Assembly (NCBI GenBank): GCA_017630115.1
Contig: JAGBVY010000013.1
Location: 1-8,524 of the forward strand
From: Tidjanibacter sp.
GTDB lineage: Bacteria; Bacteroidota; Bacteroidia; Bacteroidales; Rikenellaceae
Length of the DNA: 8,524 bases
Direction of reading: 5' to 3'
Shown: positions 7,510 to 8,524 of the stretch, piece by piece
How positions within the stretch are numbered: position 1 is the first letter of the stretch
Layout of the letters: the number at the start of each line of letters is the position of its first letter
Position numbers and translations under genes: made by a program
Notes under the pieces: model-generated
The model's input: only the letters and a program-made list of their open reading frames with translations
Told to the model about the DNA's origin: nothing
Database searches by the model: none

Positions 7510-7633
7510 TCGAGCGCGCCTTGTGGGCGATTTTCGCACCAACCGTCAGAGAGCGAGTTCCTCACTTACGTTTAGTAAGCTGCGGACTCGCTCCTTAGTT
7601 TGGCACGAAACTCGCCTCACAAATCGCACTCGA
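7510..7633. repeat. 124-base imperfect palindrome downstream of rodA
   Basis: The sequence can fold on itself around the loop GTTTA at 7570-7574. The inner stem is CTTAC (7565-7569) with GTAAG (7575-7579). An 8-bp block follows, GAGCGAGT (7551-7558) with ACTCGCTC (7586-7593). Further blocks extend to the tips, TCGAG (7510-7514) with CTCGA (7629-7633). More than 40 of about 60 positions match. An 81-codon frame across it (7490-7735) is Ser/Arg/Thr-rich, follows the palindrome, and is not credible as a gene. The element may act as a two-way terminator for the convergent rodA and hpf genes, or be a dispersed intergenic repeat. Confidence 0.7.
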
Positions 7634-7647
7634 CATTCTCCCGACCC

Positions 7648-7697
7648 AGTAAGCTGCGGTTTCCTCAGCTTCGCAAGCCTTGCTCTCGCCTCACAAA
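7648..7697. repeat. Diverged half-copy of the palindrome
   Basis: AGTAAGCTGCGG occurs at 7574-7585 and 7648-7659. CTCGCCTCACAAA occurs at 7611-7623 and 7685-7697. Both pairs are offset by exactly 74 bases, with 25 unlike bases between them in each copy. The second copy matches only the right arm of the palindrome. It has its own small stem, AAGCTG (7651-7656) with CAGCTT (7666-7671). Confidence 0.6.
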
Positions 7698-7716
7698 ACC
7701 CAGCCTCTGACTGTGG

Positions 7717-7744
7717 TCTAACGTCAAAAGTCTAACGTCGAAAG
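7717..7744. repeat. Two-unit 14-base tandem repeat
   Basis: TCTAACGTCAAAAG (7717-7730) is followed directly by TCTAACGTCGAAAG (7731-7744), with one difference. A degenerate third unit (ACCTAAGTCG, 7745-7754) leads into the 9-base array. No coding or regulatory role is visible. Confidence 0.65.
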
Positions 7745-7754
7745 ACCTAAGTCG

Positions 7755-7835
7755 TTAAAGGCATTAAAGGCATTAAAGGCATTAAGGGCATTAAGGGCCT
7801 TAGGGGGCATATAGGGCATATAGGGCTTATAGGCC
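7755..7835. repeat. Nine-unit 9-base tandem array
   Basis: Nine units stay in strict 9-base register: TTAAAGGCA three times, TTAAGGGCA, TTAAGGGCC, TTAGGGGGC, ATATAGGGC twice, then TTATAGGCC. The units drift gradually from A-rich to G-rich, typical of an array growing by slippage or unequal exchange. The unit is too short and lacks the spacers of a CRISPR array. I see no gene in it. Confidence 0.85.
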
Positions 7836-7836
7836 A

Positions 7837-7872
7837 CTCCCTAAGCTCCCTAACCACTCTAACCTCCCTCTC
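7837..7872. repeat. C-rich 9-base units, complementary in type to the previous array
   Basis: The 9-base register continues as CTCCCTAAG, CTCCCTAAC, CACTCTAAC and CTCCCTCTC. These units resemble the reverse complement of the TTAGGG-type units just before. CTTAGGG (7799-7805) can pair exactly with CCCTAAG (7839-7845). The 13-mer at 7857-7869 recurs at 18-30 beyond the pgi terminator. Confidence 0.6.
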
Positions 7873-7876
7873 AACC

Positions 7877-7909
7877 AAAAACGAGGCCCAACCGGATTGG
7901 TTGGGCCTC
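7877..7909 (-). terminator. Intrinsic terminator of hpf
   Basis: GAGGCCCAACC (7883-7893) and GGTTGGGCCTC (7899-7909) form a perfect 11-bp stem with a 5-base loop. On the minus strand the stem is followed by GTTTTTGG. It begins 10 bases beyond the hpf stop codon. Confidence 0.85.
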
Positions 7910-7919
7910 TGCTTAGGGT

Positions 7920-8216
7920 CTATTTGGCAAATTTATCTTTGTGTTTTTCGAGTTGTTTCTTGATGGCATCAATTGCGCCATCTACCGACTCCTCAAACGA
8001 CTTGCTCTGGTGCTCAGCGATGATTGTCTCTGTGGGGACTTCAATCTTGATTGTGGCCACCTTGTTGCCCTGCTCGGGGTCTTTGTCGATTTTCAGAATC
8101 ACCTCTGCCGAAGTGGCTCTATCAACGAAGCGGTCTAGTTTGTCCATCTTTGCCTCGATGAACTCGATGAGCTTCTTGTCTGCATCGAACTTTACGGATT
8201 GAATCTTTACGTTCAT
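7920..8216 (-). CDS. hpf: Ribosome hibernation promoting factor, short form
   Basis: HPF/RaiA-family proteins bind the decoding region of the 30S subunit and silence or dimerise ribosomes in stationary phase. The 98-residue product matches the short form: an N-terminal beta strand (MNVKIQSVKF), a helix (about 12-30, KKLIEFIEAKMDKLDRF), three strands (about 36-68, with EVILKIDKD, KVATIKIEVP and TIIAEHQ), and a C-terminal helix rich in Lys (about 73-96). The dimerising C-terminal domain of long HPF is absent. The start has an excellent Shine-Dalgarno, AGGAGG, seven bases upstream. The gene converges with rodA and has its own terminator. No TAnnTTTG box is seen within the 300 bases upstream, so it may be transcribed with a gene beyond the window. 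In Bacteroides I recall hpf next to xerC and the tuf/tRNA cluster, which cannot be confirmed here. Confidence 0.93.
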   Translation of the reverse strand: MNVKIQSVKFDADKKLIEFIEAKMDKLDRFVDRATSAEVILKIDKDPEQGNKVATIKIEVPTETIIAEHQSKSFEESVDGAIDAIKKQLEKHKDKFAK

Positions 8217-8223
8217 AATGAAT

Positions 8224-8229
8224 CCTCCT
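8224..8229 (-). promoter_or_regulatory. Strong Shine-Dalgarno of hpf
   Basis: On the minus strand AGGAGG lies seven bases before the hpf ATG (8216). It is the best Shine-Dalgarno in the window, and it lies inside an exact inverted repeat that could hide it (8217-8229 with 8301-8313). Confidence 0.75.
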
Positions 8230-8278
8230 AATTCGTTTAGTTTATGTTGTACCTACTTTGTTGCGTAGGCGGTTAATT
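8228..8278 (-). repeat. Leader repeat copy A, next to hpf
   Basis: Bases 8228-8256 are identical over 29 bases to 8390-8418, and TAGGCGGTTAATT (8266-8278) equals 8427-8439. Between the shared blocks a hairpin CCTAC (8252-8256) with GTAGG (8265-8269) encloses an 8-base loop that differs from copy B. The start of this copy overlaps the end of the hpf Shine-Dalgarno complement. Confidence 0.75.
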
Positions 8279-8389
8279 GCAGCTGTTGCTTCTTGTGTTG
8301 AGGAGGATTCATTCCGAGTCGGAATATCTTACCCCCTCCCCAAACCCCTCCCCTCAGGGGATGGGCTTGGTCGCCCTATGGGCGATAAT
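8279..8389. other. Non-coding segment between leader repeats with G-quadruplex motif and hairpins
   Basis: No gene is supported here. On the minus strand, 8332-8353 reads as four runs of four or five G separated by A, TTT and A. Hairpins are ATTCC (8311-8315) with GGAAT (8321-8325), CCCCT (8350-8354) with AGGGG (8356-8360), and TCGCCC (8371-8376) with GGGCGA (8380-8385). A 28-codon frame on the minus strand (8242-8328) opens right after a stop, lacks an ATG and is not called. Confidence 0.55.
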
Positions 8390-8439
8390 CTAATTCGTTT
8401 AGTTTATGTTGTACCTACCTAAGCGGTAGGCGGTTAATT
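8390..8439 (-). repeat. Leader repeat copy B
   Basis: This second copy of the module lies 162 bases upstream of copy A in hpf orientation. Its hairpin is CCTACC (8414-8419) with GGTAGG (8425-8430) and a 5-base loop. The stem is kept while the loop differs in length and sequence from copy A. Confidence 0.75.
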
Positions 8440-8524
8440 ATTCGAAGTTGTCAGTTATCAGTTTTAGTCCAATTTTCCCTTTTCCCTTTCCCTCTGGGGT
8501 GGGCGACGCGGTAGATCTCCTTCA
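8440..8524. other. Non-coding window edge with T/C tandem units
   Basis: I see no gene in the last 85 bases. TTTTCCC is repeated at 8473-8479 and 8480-8486, with a shortened third unit TTTCCC (8487-8492). The minus strand has a short open frame running in from the window edge and ending near 8441, but it is G/K-rich low-complexity sequence and does not resemble a known protein end. Confidence 0.4.

Larger units (their letters stand above)
8217..8313 (-). promoter_or_regulatory. Inverted repeat that could sequester the hpf ribosome binding site
   Basis: AATGAATCCTCCT (8217-8229) is the exact reverse complement of AGGAGGATTCATT (8301-8313). In an hpf transcript that starts upstream of 8313, this gives a 13-bp stem covering the whole Shine-Dalgarno up to the base before AUG, with a 71-base loop. 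That loop contains a smaller hairpin (8252-8269). Base pairing is seen directly; regulation is inferred. Confidence 0.5.

Noticed and set aside
7490..7735. 81-codon frame after rodA
   Set aside because: It runs across the long palindrome and its half-copy, and its composition (Ser, Arg, Thr, Leu) follows the repeat rather than any protein family.
7755..7872. Possible CRISPR array
   Set aside because: The units are 9 bases long and directly adjoining, with no spacers and no cas genes.
8242..8328. 28-codon frame on the minus strand ending in NRLRNKVGTT, as a possible gene end
   Set aside because: It begins directly after a stop codon and has no ATG, and copy B of the same repeat breaks the frame. 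The conserved hairpin explains the sequence better.
8228..8439. Direct repeats A and B as attachment sites of an integrated element
   Set aside because: The 111 bases between them are too short to encode anything, and no integrase or tRNA gene is present.
1..8524. Undescribed enzymatic or defence system
   Set aside because: Every credible gene belongs to a well-known housekeeping family. Novelty, if any, lies in the non-coding repeats and the hpf upstream region.

Overview
The window looks like chromosomal DNA from a Bacteroidota species, probably order Bacteroidales. An Alistipes-like relative is a guess from the style of the intergenic repeats. Supporting signs are the uninterrupted mreB-mreC-mreD-mrdA-rodA order, the short (446-residue) glucose-6-phosphate isomerase, an unusually long RodA, two TAnnTTTG-type promoter boxes, and mostly absent Shine-Dalgarno sequences. 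All six genes are housekeeping genes with intact reading frames. I see no phage, transposase, CRISPR, defence or toxin gene.

Layout: bases 1-60 are a C/T-rich tract with a 9-base phase. A strong intrinsic terminator (53-91) ends pgi, which runs leftward (115-1455). A divergent promoter region (about 1490-1530) separates pgi from the rightward cell-shape operon. mreB (1728-2747) has a leader of about 200 bases. A 14-bp hairpin (2799-2831) lies between mreB and mreC (2865-3683). mreD (3707-4210), mrdA (4232-6055) and rodA (6039-7484) follow closely, and the last two overlap by 17 bases. The gap between rodA and the convergent hpf gene (7485-7919) holds no credible gene. It is built from a 124-base imperfect palindrome, a half-copy of it, a 14-base tandem repeat, a 9-base array that switches strand composition, and the hpf terminator. 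hpf (7920-8216) runs leftward, and its upstream region continues to the window edge.

Function: MreB, MreC, MreD, PBP2 and RodA form the elongasome. MreB filaments and the MreC/MreD scaffold organise the RodA glycosyltransferase and PBP2 transpeptidase that build side-wall peptidoglycan. Pgi supplies fructose-6-phosphate, the entry point to UDP-GlcNAc and so to peptidoglycan precursors, although its divergent position does not prove co-regulation. HPF inactivates ribosomes in stationary phase.

The coding part is conventional. The most notable material is the upstream region of hpf. On the hpf-sense strand it carries four consecutive runs of four or five G (ideal for a quadruplex), a duplicated 50-base hairpin module, and a 13-base element exactly complementary to the hpf Shine-Dalgarno region. 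If transcribed, it could be an RNA control element for ribosome hibernation. I could not test this.
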